This document shows positions 38,626 to 51,290 of a stretch of DNA of 64,000 nt, in pieces. The DNA lies in assembly GCF_023065955.2 (NCBI RefSeq), contig NW_026622886.1, forward strand, positions 14,332,001-14,396,000. Direction: 5' to 3'. The translations under genes and the position numbers were made by a program. The DNA comes from Ursus arctos. Lineage: Eukaryota > Chordata > Mammalia > Carnivora > Ursidae. Position 1 is the stretch's first letter; each line of letters opens with the position of its first letter. The notes beneath the pieces were generated by a model that ran no database searches, was not told the DNA's origin, and was given only the letters and a program-made list of their open reading frames with translations.

Positions 38626-38748
38626 AGTACTTAGAAGGAACAAACACATTTGCCAGGCTCTGTTGGATTTATCATTTAGGCTTTTTTCTCCTATATTTCC
38701 AAGTTGCACTTTGTATTTACTTATATTCGAATGAACTTGACAACTTAC

Positions 38749-38868
38749 CAAATAAATTGTCAGAAAGAGAAAATTCTTCTGTGACAGGTAAGTGGGAGTG
38801 TTCAGTGAGATTCATTTTTGATCCCATCCAAACTGTTCTATTTGAGAATGCCCCTTCGTTATGGTAGT
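38749..38868 (-). CDS. NR1H4: NR1H4 exon with alpha1/alpha2 start codon (coding 38749..38827)
   Basis: This exon encodes the first 26 residues, beginning [14 protein letters not shown] and ending in NLF, then the first base of a split Gly codon. It is the N-terminus of the promoter-1 isoforms alpha1 and alpha2. The ATG is at 38825..38827; a second in-frame ATG is residue 5 and has an A at -3, whereas the first has a T at -3 and G at +4. The donor is TTTG|GTAAGT (intron from 38748). The 5' edge is inferred: a T-rich tract followed by GAAG puts an acceptor so that the exon begins at 38868. A weaker AG gives 38837. No upstream ATG lies in the 41-nt leader. The residues are close to the human start, so the coding part is firm and the 5' edge is not. 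Confidence 0.93.
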
Positions 38869-41481
38869 CTTCAAAAAAACAAAAACAAAATACAAAAAAA
38901 TTCTGAAAGACAAATAAATAAGTAGAGAGTTTGAGGAAGGGTTGGAGGTGTAGATAGTTGGTTAAGACAGAGAGGGAGGGAGGGAGCAAGCTTATACACA
39001 AAATAGCAAATAGATCCCTTTGTAGACATTTTGCCATAGCCTTTCTGTACAGATCTGTTTTCAATATTTATCATTTTTACACCTCACTTGGACTCACAAA
39101 TGTCCAGGATATGTGCCTTCTCTAATGTATCTGGGGAAACACCATATGTTTTTACTTACATTTCAGCGCTTGAGAAATTTGGGCAAGATTTGATGAAATT
39201 TTGGTTATGTCTTTATTTCTTTTACAAGTAGAAAAAAAGCCAGAAAGAAATAGGAAGGTATTGACTAAATATGGGATAAATCAATAACTTATTATCTTAA
39301 AACTTATTCCAAAGTTGAGCAGGTATTTACAAAGACACAAAAGTGATTTAAGACCACTTCCTGCTGGAATCTTCTTGAACAGGCACTATGTCAGCAAATC
39401 AAAAATTCAGAAAGTGTTGTCTCAAGATCTTAATTTTTGCTTTTTAGAGAAAATTTCAGGGGCTTGCATTTTCACTCTCAGGGTATACCATGGTCTTATA
39501 TTTATGTGGGCTAAAAAAAAAAAAAGTTACAGTAAAAAGAAAAATAATGGTAAATCTCACCAAAGTGTCTGAAGTTTCATCCTGAGGAAATGTCCAGAAT
39601 GAATCCAAGAGCCCAAAGAAGCAATGTCCACTTTTAGTTAAATTTTTAGGTCTTCTTTTCCTCCTGCCTTCCAATATGTCTCCTACTTTCCTGAAGAGGT
39701 AATTTGAAAGGTCAAGTAATGAAAAGTTGTGTTATCAGAATCTCTTTTCCAAGGTTGTTTTCCGAGAATGATTTTCAAACCTTTTTATCCTGTCTCTACC
39801 AAGAAATCATTTTGTTTACAAATAACTATTTATATTTGCTATTCAGGAAGAGAATATAGGGCTTCTGTTGGACAAATATTTATTTCATTAGACTGTCCCT
39901 ACTATTTATGTCTTTATTTCTTTCTCTTTCACTCAGCGGAATGTTCCAGTTCAAGCAGAAGTGAGTTTCGGACACACTGGGCTACTGGCAAGGTAGTTTA
40001 TCAAACTATGCTGTTGCATTCATTCCTTTATTCACGCTTTCAAAAAACATTTACTGAGAACTTATTCTGTACTAAGCTCTGGACTGGATCTTTGGAGATA
40101 AAACAGTAAAAGGAAAAAGAAATGTCCATGACCGATGACATCAATCTTAATAAAGAAGAGAGCACTAAAAAATAATCACATGTATGCACAGATGATTACA
40201 GACTGTCATTACATATGAAACTTAAGATTAGGGTGCTCTAACAGAGAGGTCTGGGTGTGAAAAGGAGTCAAGATAGGGAAATAGCTGATGAGGGATGTGG
40301 TTTGAAGGGCAATTTCTAAAGATGGTCAAGACCAGGGCACATCTGAATCGATGAGACGACACCAGAGAGGGAGTGGTTGAAGAAGCAAGAAAGAGAGAGA
40401 AACTCCTGCTACAGGATACAAACCATGCCCACTGTGGGAATGCAGACAAATTTGGGTCCATCTAGTGAACCAATGGCATGCCCCTACCGGAATCTATTCT
40501 CTGGGAAGCCAAGGGGCCTGTTGGGAGTAAACCCATTCGTTATAGCATCAGGTGGAGCCAAGAACCATGACCTTCACCCTAAAGCAAACCATAGTCATTT
40601 GAGAAATGTGTAATTCTCACTGTAGTACAGCGTTTGGCTCATACCTACTGGATTCGAAAGGCCCTCCTACCACCGTAAGGTGAGAGGGAAGGTGATAAAT
40701 AAAAATGAAATCTAGAAGCATTGATGTATAAAGTAGAGGTAGATACTTCCAACAGAATACTTCCAACAAGTAGGAGAGAGTACTCATTTCAGCACCACCC
40801 TCACTCTCACACAACTCTGCCACATATCACAGTGGAACTTTGACCCCAAGAGGACCAGGGCCTTTCTGGGGCAATTGTGTAATAGTAGCAGCACGCTAGG
40901 TATCACCATAACGCATGGAGAAGCAGAGGAATCGTGACCACTGGTCGGGCACTGTTCTCACTCATGGACACGAGAAATAATGGAAGCAGCAGCCAGAACA
41001 AACCTGATCATGAACAAACATGAGGATACTCTAAGCACTTCTGAAATGCTTGGACTTTGACAGAAAGCTAAAGGTCCTGAGGAATAAACCAGTGAAAGTT
41101 GAGTTGCTCCTGTCAATGAGACCTCATTCCTACCCACAAGCTGGTTGCAGACGAGGGAAATTCAACGTTCAATATATGTACATGAATTATATAGGCATAT
41201 ATTCACTGTGTATATATTAATATATCAATTAATTACGTATAATAATTGTGTATACATATCTGCATATTGTATAATAAATGGGTTGAAAAGCCTCCCCAAA
41301 ATTCAGACAGCTATTACTCTAAGTAGAGTTCCCCCTCTGGAATAGGAAGTTCCACAGTTTCCCATAATAATAATTTCCAGGAACCCACAATGTACATTCA
41401 GGAATTTTTCCTAATATTCAATCCAATTGTATATTCTGTAATGTAAGACCCATATCCTCTGGTCTTTTAAAAAAATAGGAG

Positions 41482-41680
41482 GGGGCGCCTGGGTGGCACA
41501 GTGGTTAAGCGTCTGCCTTCGGCTCAGGGCGTGATCCCGGAGTTCTGGGATCGAGCCCCACATCAGGCTCCTCCGCTATGAGCCTGCTTCTTCCTCTCCC
41601 ACTCCCCCTGCTTGTGTTCCCTCTCTCGCTGGCTGTCTCTATCTCTGTCGAATAAATAAATAAAATCTTTAAAAAAAAAA
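41482..41680 (+). mobile_element. Young CAN-SINE
   Basis: Plus copy GGGGCGCCTGGGTGGCACAG through CGAATAAATAAATAAAATCT and poly-A. A TAGGAG duplication flanks it. Confidence 0.96.
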
Positions 41681-43214
41681 TAGGAGATTTTGGTTCTTTG
41701 ACTCTTCCTTTGGGTTTTCTTCTGCGCTTTTTCTCATATTTATCTTTTTAATCTTTAGTCATGTTCATCAAGCTCCCTATTGTTAACTAAGTAATATTAT
41801 AGGCAAACTATGAATAAATGTAATGATTGCTTGGGAGTATAAACCTATTAATATACATCTCAAAATAGTAGGGTCTATTAGCAGCTCCTTAATAGGACTG
41901 ATGACTTTAGCCTTACTTGGCTTGTCATTTAATGAGCACCTACCTTGTCCCAAGTATTTGACAAGTGTTTCCATATATATTATTTCTTTAATCAGGGTTA
42001 CTTCTATGTCCTCCTTTCTCTAATATTCTTCACCCCTTTGTTGGGGGAAGAACTGCAAGGGAAGACTAACTCCCAGGAGACCCCATATGTTAGTTCTGGA
42101 GGCTTTTTCCCCCCTCAAATCTTCCCTTCCATATAAGGAGTCATTTTATAGGTTGAGAATAAGCAATGGGTATTCTCTACACTAGTGGCCTGTGAATAGT
42201 TTTGTTCATTTACTCCCTACAAAAACTTTGAAAACCAATGTACTCCATCAATACATTTTTGGGTTTATATCTATAGATTTTCATTTTAAAAAGTTGCAAA
42301 AAAATTAACTTCTGACATATTATAAAAACTGACATTTTACATGCTGTTACATTACTCTTAAATCTATTCAATTACTGTCCAATGTACTCTTAAATACCAC
42401 AGCAAGTTAATAGCCTCCCTCATCCTTCAAAGAAATGCCAAAAAAATGTTCTTTAACATCTGGAAAAAATTTTTATCATTCCTATTCCTCTGTGAGTTCA
42501 CATTTCATTCCACTTCACTGCAGAAGTTTAATATAGCACATTTTATTCCTTGAATGTCAATTTTTGATCATCATATCCTACTTTTCTACAACAAAAACAT
42601 ACACATAAATTTGGATTTTAAAAAAAGTCTATTAAGATTTTTAATGTTTAAATAAGAAAATATTCTGGCTTGAGTGTATTAATAATTATTATCAGTATCC
42701 ATTTCATTGAAACTACACATTGCCCCTTAGGCTTTCTCTGTGAATAGCATGGATCATTCTCCTTGGTGTCAAAGAGCACAGGCAGAGAGAGCAGTCCGTT
42801 GTGGATGAGAGAGCATGCAGATGAGAAAGGAAGTCACCACTGTCAGGCACCAGCCATAGCCAGCGTTGACTAACTACATGCCCCAGAAGAAGAACATCTC
42901 CTTAGAAATACAGTCAAGAGGTTCTGTTTAAATACTGAACATTGAGACACTGCAGCCAGAGAGCCTAAAAATTCTCCAGAGTTAGTCATCGAAGCCCAGA
43001 TCACAGAAAGCCATCATTTCTATTCAGATGAATTCATGTGTGTGTTAATACACAAAGTTTAGAATCAGAACAAAGGAAGAAAAATATCGAATTTGCACAC
43101 AGACTTCCCCAGCTCATGCCCTGTTTTCCTGAAAAGTTGTTAAATTTTTAAATGAAACTAGCTTTAAAATAAAGAAAATTGCAGAAAATTCAGACAATGC
43201 AAAAAAGCATTAAA

Positions 43215-43900
43215 GAATGCCAAATTGCATTCTATAATTTTTTTTTTCAATTTACACTCCCACCAGCATGGGATAAGGGTGCCTTTCTCACCACACTTTC
43301 ATTAGCATTACTTTCAATAATCTTCTCTAATTTCGTAGGTGACAAATCCTATCTTACTGTATTAAATTGCATTTCTTTGATTGCTAGTAAAGTCGAAAAA
43401 ATTTTTTACATCTTTATTGCCTATAAGTGATAGTTTCTTCCCATTTTCTGTTTATGTCCTTTTTTTCCTACAGAAGTGTTCATCTTTTCTATTGACTTAG
43501 AAGAGTTCTTCATATATTGAATGTATTAGCATTCTGGAATATTTACTACAAACATTTTTATTTGTCTTTTAATTATCTTTACCCGAAAATTTTTTCATTG
43601 TAGTTAGTTAAATATATTCAATTTTTTTGAAGCTCATTTTTATTCTTTTTTTATTTTTAGTTTATGGTACAAGGTGAGTTTTGTCAGAATTGCTTGTGGA
43701 ATACTTTTTCCCATTGATTTATGCTCCTTTTATTGACACTGAATTTAGTTTCCCACTGATCATACAGCTCTATCTTGTACCAATATCACCCTTCCCTATT
43801 ATCATTCATTCTTTTTCAGTATTTCCTAAGATAGTCTCATCTTTTTATTCTCTGTAATAAATCATCACATCTTGTGTCACATTCTTTAAAAAAAAGGGGG
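43215..43900 (-). mobile_element. Old L1 fragment
   Basis: Minus LINE-1 ORF2-region sequence: TTTACACTCCCACCAGCATG, ATTGCATTTCTTTGATTGCT, GAGTTCTTCATATATTGAAT. Diverged, with no long open frame. Confidence 0.7.
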
Positions 43901-44429
43901 GGTTCTTAAAAAATTTTCTTTAGGAGTTTGAGATGGTTCCAAACCTAAATATTTAGGTAGGAAGATTTACATCTTTATAATATGTGATTTTGCCTTTCAT
44001 GGGCAAGGTATGTCTCCATTTACTCAAATGTCCTCTTAGAGCTCTTAGTTCTGTAGATTTTTTTCCACGTCTGCCCCAACTTCTTCATGATGCTCCTCCA
44101 TCATTTATCTTTCTCCTCCTCTGGTGGTAATTAATGATTTCACTACATCTGTCATCTTCCCCACTATAGCACCAGATTATAAATTTGAAGAAGACAGGAA
44201 TCATAATTATTTATCATTAAGTATCATATGTTTCTTCTGAATCCCCTTATTACACCTGGCAGTGCTACACGTACACAGAAACAACAGCTGTGGTCTAGTA
44301 GAAATGTCATGGAGGATGAGATGTGAGATTAAGATAGAGAACTGTGCTGACCTTTCATAGCTTCATGGATGACCTAGGACTATTCACTTAACACTCCCGT
44401 CCCCATACTATATAAGTTTTTACACATTT

Positions 44430-44720
44430 GAACAGGTGACATGGACAAAAATGCTCACTGCATTGTTACCAATAGTAAAAAATTGGAAACAGTATAAATG
44501 CCCATCAACAAGACAATGGATACAATAAAGAAATAGTATATGCGTAATGTTCTAAGTATATTCATAAGTGTTATGCAGCGCTAAGTGAATGAAATAGGAC
44601 TATATGTATTCATATGGATAAAATTAAAAACATCACATTGAGTAAAAGAATCAGGTTGCAGAAAAATACAAGCAGATTGATAAAATGTAACTTTAAAGAT
44701 ATACAAACAACACTACATAT
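44430..44720 (+). mobile_element. Old L1 fragment
   Basis: AAAATTGGAAACAGTATAAA, then TGCCCATCAACAAGACAATG and AAAAACATCACATTGAGTAA, matching the LINE-1 ORF2 C-terminal coding region in plus orientation. Confidence 0.75.
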
Positions 44721-44740
44721 TACCATTGATACTGTAATAC

Positions 44741-44934
44741 ACGGGTCAGTAAACTCTGATTCATGAGCCAAATCCAGCCTGCCAAAGGCTAATTTCACCC
44801 TTTTGCTTACATATCTATGGCTGTCTTCACCCAACAATAGCAGAGTTAAGTAGTTTCGACACAGTCCACACGGTCTGCAAAGCCTAAAATATTCACTAAC
44901 TGGCCTTTATAGAAAACGCTTATGACCCCTGCTC
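44741..44934 (+). mobile_element. hAT-type DNA transposon relic
   Basis: ACGGGTCAGTAAACTCTGAT to AACGCTTATGACCCCTGC, with the shared block CAGAGTTAAGTAGTTTCGAC. Confidence 0.7.
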
Positions 44935-45234
44935 TAACCTATAGAGACATATATGGAAGTGTTGAACCCACAATCTGAATAGTGCTGCAGAAGGACTGGG
45001 TGGGTATATAGGGAATTTCCATAGCATCTGTTATGCTCTCCTTCTTAAGCTGAAGGGTAAATACAAGGAGGTTGATGATACTACTCAATTTTTTTTGCAT
45101 GTGGGAAATATTTCATGATGAAGAAGATTGAATGAAATTATACATGTAAAAGTCTTCCTCATCTGTAAAGTTGCACAAGTTCATACAGGATTCTGTCCTT
45201 CTTACACATTCTTAAGGCTCTTAATAATAAAATG

Positions 45235-45430
45235 AAGATTTTATTTATTTATTTATTTATTATTTATTTGACAGAGAGACAGAGAGAGCACAAGCAGGGT
45301 GGAGGGAGGTGCAGAGAGAGAAGGAGAAGGAAGCTCCCCACTGAGCAGGGAGACCTACACAAGGCTCGATCTGGGATCATGACCTGAGCTGAAGGCAGAC
45401 ACTTAACTGACTGAGCCACCCAGGCGCCCT
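45235..45430 (-). mobile_element. CAN-SINE
   Basis: Minus copy: AAGATTTTATTTATTTATTT to GAGCCACCCAGGCGCCCT, with a short internal deletion after GGCTCGATCTGGGATCATGA. Confidence 0.95.
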
Positions 45431-46374
45431 GGAAGTATTCCTTTTCATAAAATGTTTGGGGACTCTAACAGTGGTCAATGAGGCACTACTAGAAATGTTT
45501 AGTGGCACAATGAGATCTATGTTCTAGAGTACTCTAGTGAGAAGATGGAACGGGGAGGGTAAGCAGTGAAAGGCGGAAATTCGTGGCTGAAGTGAGGGGA
45601 TCTCATGATTTGCATGGTGGTATCTGAAGAGATGGAAAAGAGGAGCCTTGAATACAGTAGGCATAAAGGAGGAGGGCAGAAAGAAAGAAGCCTGGTGATT
45701 CATAGGTTTAAGCCCGGGGTATTGGTGGAAGCAGGAACAAAATGTTTATTTTACTTTATGTTTATTTGTATGATGCTGTAAGCTAAGTCTTAACTTAAGG
45801 ACCCAGGAATAGTTCAGAAATGGTACACACTGTTTGTTTTTAATGTGATAAGACACATAATGACTGGTAACTTAGACTCCCACTTTCTGATTATCAATTT
45901 TACTTGTTTAGATACTATGTGTCACTGGAAGTTCATGGTGTGTGGAGCTTCTCTGATGTAACATAAACTATTTGCAAATAGAGACCTTGGAAAGACCCTG
46001 TTCCAGTTAAACAGCTTTGACTCTGATTTAGAAAACATCTCAGTTCTCAGAAGATGAAGATAAAAACCAGTTACATGTGCTGGTTCTCTATAAACTCTTC
46101 ACACCCAAGGACACCATCCTTGGTCACAGTTTTCTCAGATGAACCCAGTTCTTGATGACAAAGTTAAATATGTAAATGATTCTTAAAGAGCAGGAAACAA
46201 GTAGACTTTTTCTAGCTGTCATTTCACGCCCGGGGGAAGCTCTTGTTTCAGCCCAAAGTCTGGAAGAATGTTCTTAAGTGAAAAGAGAAAGTAACTCTTA
46301 AAAAAAAAAAAAATTGGTCTTCCCAGAAGCACTCAAACTGAAGTAATTCTTTTCAGGGCAAAAATACAAATTTA

Positions 46375-46571
46375 GGGGCGCCTGGGTGGCACAGCGGTTA
46401 AGCGTCTGCCTTCGGCTCAGGGCGTGATCCCGGCGTTATAGGATCGAGCCCCACATCAGGCTCTTCCGCTATGAGCCTGCTTCTTCCTCTCCCACTCCCC
46501 CTGCTTGTGTTCCCTCTCTCGCTGGCTGTCTCTATCTCTGTCGAATGAATAAATAAATAAAATCTTTTAAA
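46375..46571 (+). mobile_element. Young CAN-SINE with target-site duplication
   Basis: Plus copy with GTGATCCCGGCGTTATAGGA. The duplication AAAATACAAATTTA flanks both ends without mismatch. Confidence 0.97.
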
Positions 46572-46784
46572 AAAATACAAATTTAAGGTACTCAAATCCT
46601 TCCCAAAGTCCAGAGAGATGTATAAGACAATGTTTGGCCAGTACCAACCACAGGTCAGCCAAGGTGACCACAAGCCAGTATGGTCACTGTGACCACATTA
46701 CTCTGAGAGCGGTGTCCTATAGTAATCAGATATTATTTATTACTATCACAGTAACTAGTACATATTTTGGGGGAGATAGATTAA

Positions 46785-47015
46785 AATAAGATCTACCATT
46801 TTATGAGTCCTTACTATGTGACAGCATCCAGGCTACATTATCTCATTTAATCTGTAATAAGCCAAGTAGGTATTAACATACACACTTTATAGATAAGAAA
46901 ACTGAGGTTCAAAGTGATTCAGCAAACTTCTCAAGGTCCCACTGCTGGTGAGAAGCAGCACAGGGATGTAAACCCACATCTAACTCTGAATTCATGCTCA
47001 CTAATGCAGCTCTCC
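46785..47015 (-). mobile_element. MIR element
   Basis: Minus orientation: TTTATGAGTCCTTACTATGT, GATAAGAAAACTGAGGTTCA, TAACTCTGAATTCATGCTCA. Confidence 0.75.
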
Positions 47016-47634
47016 CACAGAGACTCTCACCAACCACTCACCAATCCCTAGTGAGGGTGAATTGGCAGTTCTGCAAGGTCACTTCTGCCTAAGGCAGTCA
47101 ATGTGTTCCTATGCACAAATTAATTAAGCCTGTACAGGGTTTGCCTATTATATTATTTTGTTTCTTCTTTCGTGTTTCTCAAGTCTCCATTTAAAAGTCT
47201 ATTATCTTCAGGCATTGTGAACCAAAAATACTTAAGCCAACCAGACCTCTACAAATCTTTGAGTTTCTGTGCGTGGGAGGTTACACAATGGGGCCTACAG
47301 AGTGGCTGAGCTTTATTTCCAACTGGATATAAAAGTTGAGGCCCCTCGGGCCATGGACCTGACAGTGAGTAATCCTTCTATTCTGTACTTGGTCTCTTGC
47401 TTGTCTTGCTCAAGTCCCACCCCAGCTTCTCAACCACCTTGACTAGGACTAACCTCCAGGAGGTTTTCATACCAATGGGCACCGCTTCTTATCACAGTTT
47501 TAATTCTATCTTTGTTTTTGTGGTGATTGGTTGTCTATCTCCCCCACTGGACCATCGCTCCAGAAGAACTCACACTGGATCTCCAGTGCCTACCAGACTT
47601 CCAGGCACACATTCTTCCTTTCTACACACCCTTT

Positions 47635-48035
47635 TGCAATGTGAGTTTGTCCCTACCCATCAATAGATGAAGTCTATTCCCCAGCCCTTGAATTTGAGCT
47701 GGTCTGGTAACTTCCTTGACAAGTAGAATGGTGGATGCAATGCTATGAGACATGTGAGTTAGGCCACAAGAGGCCTTGGAGCTTTGCCCTGATACTGACA
47801 CACACCAAGACTTCAGACCTATTAGTAAGGCCATCTTGGACCTTCCATTCTAGTTGATCTTCTATCTGAATAAGCCACATGAATGAGTCCATGCAAAACT
47901 AGTAGAGGGACTACTCAGCTGACTCATAGAAATATGAGGATTAATTACGAGTAATTATGAGAACTAATTATGAGTAATTATTCTTTTAAGTTATTATGCT
48001 TTGGGGTAGTTATTACAAAGTAAAAAATAACAGAT
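47635..48035 (+). mobile_element. MaLR-type LTR, upstream copy
   Basis: Diverged LTR: CTATTCCCCAGCCCTTGAAT, ACTTCCTTGACAAGTAGAAT, ending near AGTTATTATGCTTTGGGG. It contains a short tandem TAATTATGAG-type repeat at 47942..47982. Pairs with the LTR at 48826..49255. Confidence 0.6.
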
Positions 48036-48825
48036 ATAGAAAGCAGTACCTGGAAGAGGGAGGATGTAAAAAAAAAAAAAAAAAGCTAAAATATGGCCAA
48101 ATGGTTTGGGGATTGGGAATTGGGCAGAGCCTGAAAGAGCAGTAAGGAGACTACTCTGGAAATTGGAAAAACAGTGAAGAAATTACTATAGGAAGCTGGA
48201 AAGGGGATGGGTCATATTTTGTAATCATGAAACAATTGGTAACACTGTCACCTGTGGTAATTCAGAAGATGGAGAGTTTCCTAGTGAATTTGTGACCTGA
48301 TTAAGGAGATTTCCAAGGAGCATAATGAGTGTGTCACTTGCTGTATTTAGCTGCACGCGATAAGCTCCATAAAGAAATAAACGAATTAAGGAAGACACAG
48401 TTCATTTTGCAAACAGAATTTAAAGTAAATATGAAGGGTTCAAGACATGCTAAGTTGAAAAGTAGTACTGTTTTGCATTTTTGGTCTCTCCATCTGGCAG
48501 AAGATTCTCAAGTAAGAAATAGCCCCAGGGTAAATATCACATCATGAGTGTGGCTATAAGGTCCTTTGCTAAGAGCTCAAAAGACTTAAGGAGGTGCCTA
48601 GTAGACATATGCATCCAGGTAAAAGGGCTTCTAAGAATGTCAGGGGCATTATCCCACAGCATTATTCCACAATAACTTGACATGTCCAAAGTAAAAAGGA
48701 GTCTGTCTCAAAATATTATGGATATAAGTTTTCAGGTACAGAGGGAGTCCTAAAAAGGTTCATAATAAATCCAGAAAGAGTTACACAAATTGTTCTAATG
48801 AGACCAATGTCATCTTGAACCAAAA
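48036..48825 (+). mobile_element. MaLR internal region remnant
   Basis: Sequence between two related LTRs, beginning with GCAGTACCTGGAAGAGGG. It is about 0.8 kb, non-coding and broken; I recognise no gag, pol or env reading frame. An ancient transposon relic. Confidence 0.5.
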
Positions 48826-49255
48826 GCTGACTTTGCAATTTTTCCCATTATGCAGGGAAGTCTCTTTCCCCACCCCTTTAATGAGTTATTATTATGACTT
48901 GCTTTGACCAACAGAGTTGTTCTACTTCTGAGGCTAAGCCTCCAGAAACCTGTGGCTTCTGTTTTCACCCTCTTGGATTGATGTCCTGAGACCATCATGC
49001 CATAAAGAGACCAGGAATGAAATACTCCAGGCAAAAGAGACTTAGCCATTCCAAGCATTCCAATCAACAGCAACATCAAGGACCCAGTCGTTGGAGTAAG
49101 ATCTAGTTGATCCTCCAGGTGAAATCAGTTGTGTGATTGAGCCCAGGAAAAACCAGCAGAACCACCTAACCAACCCACAGAATTATAAGAAATGATACAT
49201 CATTATCTTTTTAAGCCATTAAGTTTTGGGGTATCTAATAGTATTAGATAGTTGA
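48826..49255 (+). mobile_element. MaLR-type LTR, downstream copy
   Basis: TTATGACTTGCTTTGACCAA, AACCCACAGAATTATAAGAA and AAGCCATTAAGTTTTGGGGT are typical of MLT1-like LTRs. Confidence 0.7.
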
Positions 49256-49530
49256 TTATAATCCCCCAAATGAACAATATAGCATGTTGGCTATTGTCTC
49301 ACTGGAATCTAAAGAAAGTATTTTCTTTAAAGTAATATGTTTTACTCTTTAAAAATGGCATCTCAATGTTACTTTCCAATGTCATGCCAAGTGAATTCAT
49401 TTATTCACTTATTTATTCAGCCAATATACATTTATTGACTCCGTGTCAGGCACCAGACATACAAAGACCAAAAAACCACGATCCTTCAAGAAGCTTAGTG
49501 GAAACATCTGGCAAGAAAAACCCAATTAAA

Positions 49531-49736
49531 GGGGCGCCTGGGTGGCACAGCGGTTAAGTGTCTGCCTTCGGCTCAGGGCGTGATCCCGGCGTTATGGGAT
49601 CGAGCCCCACGTCAGGCTCCTCCACTATGAGCCTGCTTCTTCCTCTCCCACTCCCCCTGCTTGTGTTCCCTCTCTCGCTGGCTGTCTCTATCTCTGCCGA
49701 ATAAATAAATAAAATCTTTAAAAAAAAAAAAGAAAG
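49531..49736 (+). mobile_element. Young CAN-SINE with 18-bp target-site duplication
   Basis: Plus copy, nearly identical to 46375..46571. AAGAAAAACCCAATTAAA flanks it at 49513..49530 and after the tail. Confidence 0.97.
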
Positions 49737-50639
49737 AAAGAAAAACCCAATTAAAGTAGTCTGGGGGTTGTGAAGACAGAGGTAAGCACAAGTCCCTTTA
49801 GGAGCATAACCAAGGACATTCATTCATTCAACATTCACTAATTCCCCACTATGTATCAGGCTTTGATCTAGATCTTGGAAATAGAGTGAGAGATGAGACA
49901 GAAAAAAAAAATCACCTCTGTCTTCAGAGATTTACATTCTAGGGCAAGACATGGATAATTTGCAAATAAACAAAAAGTGAGATTTCCACTGGTGATAATA
50001 AGAAAATAAAGGGGGCAAGGGATAGAGTGATGCCATTGGACACTATTTGGGACGGAGTGAACCAGGAAGAGCTCTCTGAAGAGTGGACGTTTGAGCTGAG
50101 AAGTGGAGGATAAGGAGTAAGCCATGCAAGAGGGAAATAAGACCAAAGGCTGAGTGGTCAGCAAGTGCTAAGAGCCTGAGCTTGGAATACAGGAGGAACA
50201 GCAAAAGCGCAATGAGGCTGGAGATGAGGGAGCAAAGGGACGGTACAGGAGATGAGGCCTGAGAGAAGACAGCTTTCAGATGGCCTCGTTGACTGTGGGA
50301 AAGAGTTTTGGTTCTACTCTAAATGGACGTCATTGGTGGGTGTCAAGCATACATGTGACTAGGAAATCTACCTGAGAGTGGAGGGCTGCCTCTTGAATTT
50401 GACCTTGAGTAGGCATTAGACTAGGCAGAGAGCATGCATGGGGATGGCTATAGGAAGGGAAATAGTGTGCTGTGTTCTGAGAAGCCATATGTTGTTCTTT
50501 ACACTGTACCTGGTGGATTCAGCAGGAGCTAGTGGGGGAAGGATGACCTATTCAAGAAATAGTGCCCAGAAAATTGACTATTCCCTTGAGGAGGAAAAAA
50601 AACTAAAGATGTTTATCTTACATCATTCTTGAAAATAAG

Positions 50640-51290
50640 TGTCAGGTGGATTAAAAATTTTAAAAATTATAAAATTATTGGGAGAAAATACAGGAAAACA
50701 CATCCATGACCTTTGTGAATGAAGAGGTTAAGAAGAATTTCTTGAACAAGAAATAAATAGGAAAAGAATAAATTTGACTATATCAAAATCAAAAAGAAAT
50801 CAAGACACCATAAACAGAGCTAAATATATGAAACAAACTGGGAGAAAATATTTACAACATAAATAGTAGCCAAAAATTAGTACAAACAATACATAAATAA
50901 CTCCTATAAATAAAAACAGAAAGGATAAACAATCCAGGAAAGAAATTGGCAAAGGATATAAAGAGGAAAATTCACCGAAAGGAAAAGAAAAGTGGCCAAT
51001 AAACATACAAAACATTTGAAACTAATTAGTAATCAGAAAAATGTAAATTAAGATAACTAGATACCATTTCCACCTATCAGATTATCAAAAGTTTTTTGCA
51101 TGGTAATATCTATTCTCACATACTGCTAGTGGGGGCATAGTTTTTCGGCCTTCTGGAGGGCCCTTGAGCAGTGTGTATTAAAATAAAATGCAATTCTAAC
51201 TCTTAAATATCATCCCTGGATAAACCTTGGCACATGTGCACAGGATGTTCACTGCAGCATTGATTCGATTTAGAGGAGGAAGTAAAATCT
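50640..51290 (+). mobile_element. Old L1 fragment
   Basis: LINE-1 ORF2 region: GTGGATTAAAAATTTTAAAA, AAGAATAAATTTGACTATAT CAAAATC, GATACCATTTCCACCTATCA, ACATACTGCTAGTGGGGGCA and ACTGCAGCATTGATTCG. Frames are broken. Confidence 0.8.

Larger units (their letters stand above)
30046..38748 (-). other. NR1H4: 8.7-kb interval between the two alternative start exons
   Basis: This is intron for the long alpha1/alpha2 transcripts and promoter/5' region for the alpha3/alpha4 transcripts. It has a MaLR LTR (30425..30852), MIRs, a CAN-SINE (31880..32079), an hAT relic (32345..32530), the interleaved inverted repeat at 35175..35283 and an L2 block (36180..36520). Parts at 33150..35150, 35290..36170 and 36530..38450 show no feature I recognise. 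Confidence 0.85.

Noticed and set aside
41482..41560. tRNA-like heads of the SINEs as tRNA genes
   Set aside because: They are tRNA-derived SINE heads followed by CT-rich and poly-A tails with target duplications, not stand-alone tRNA genes.
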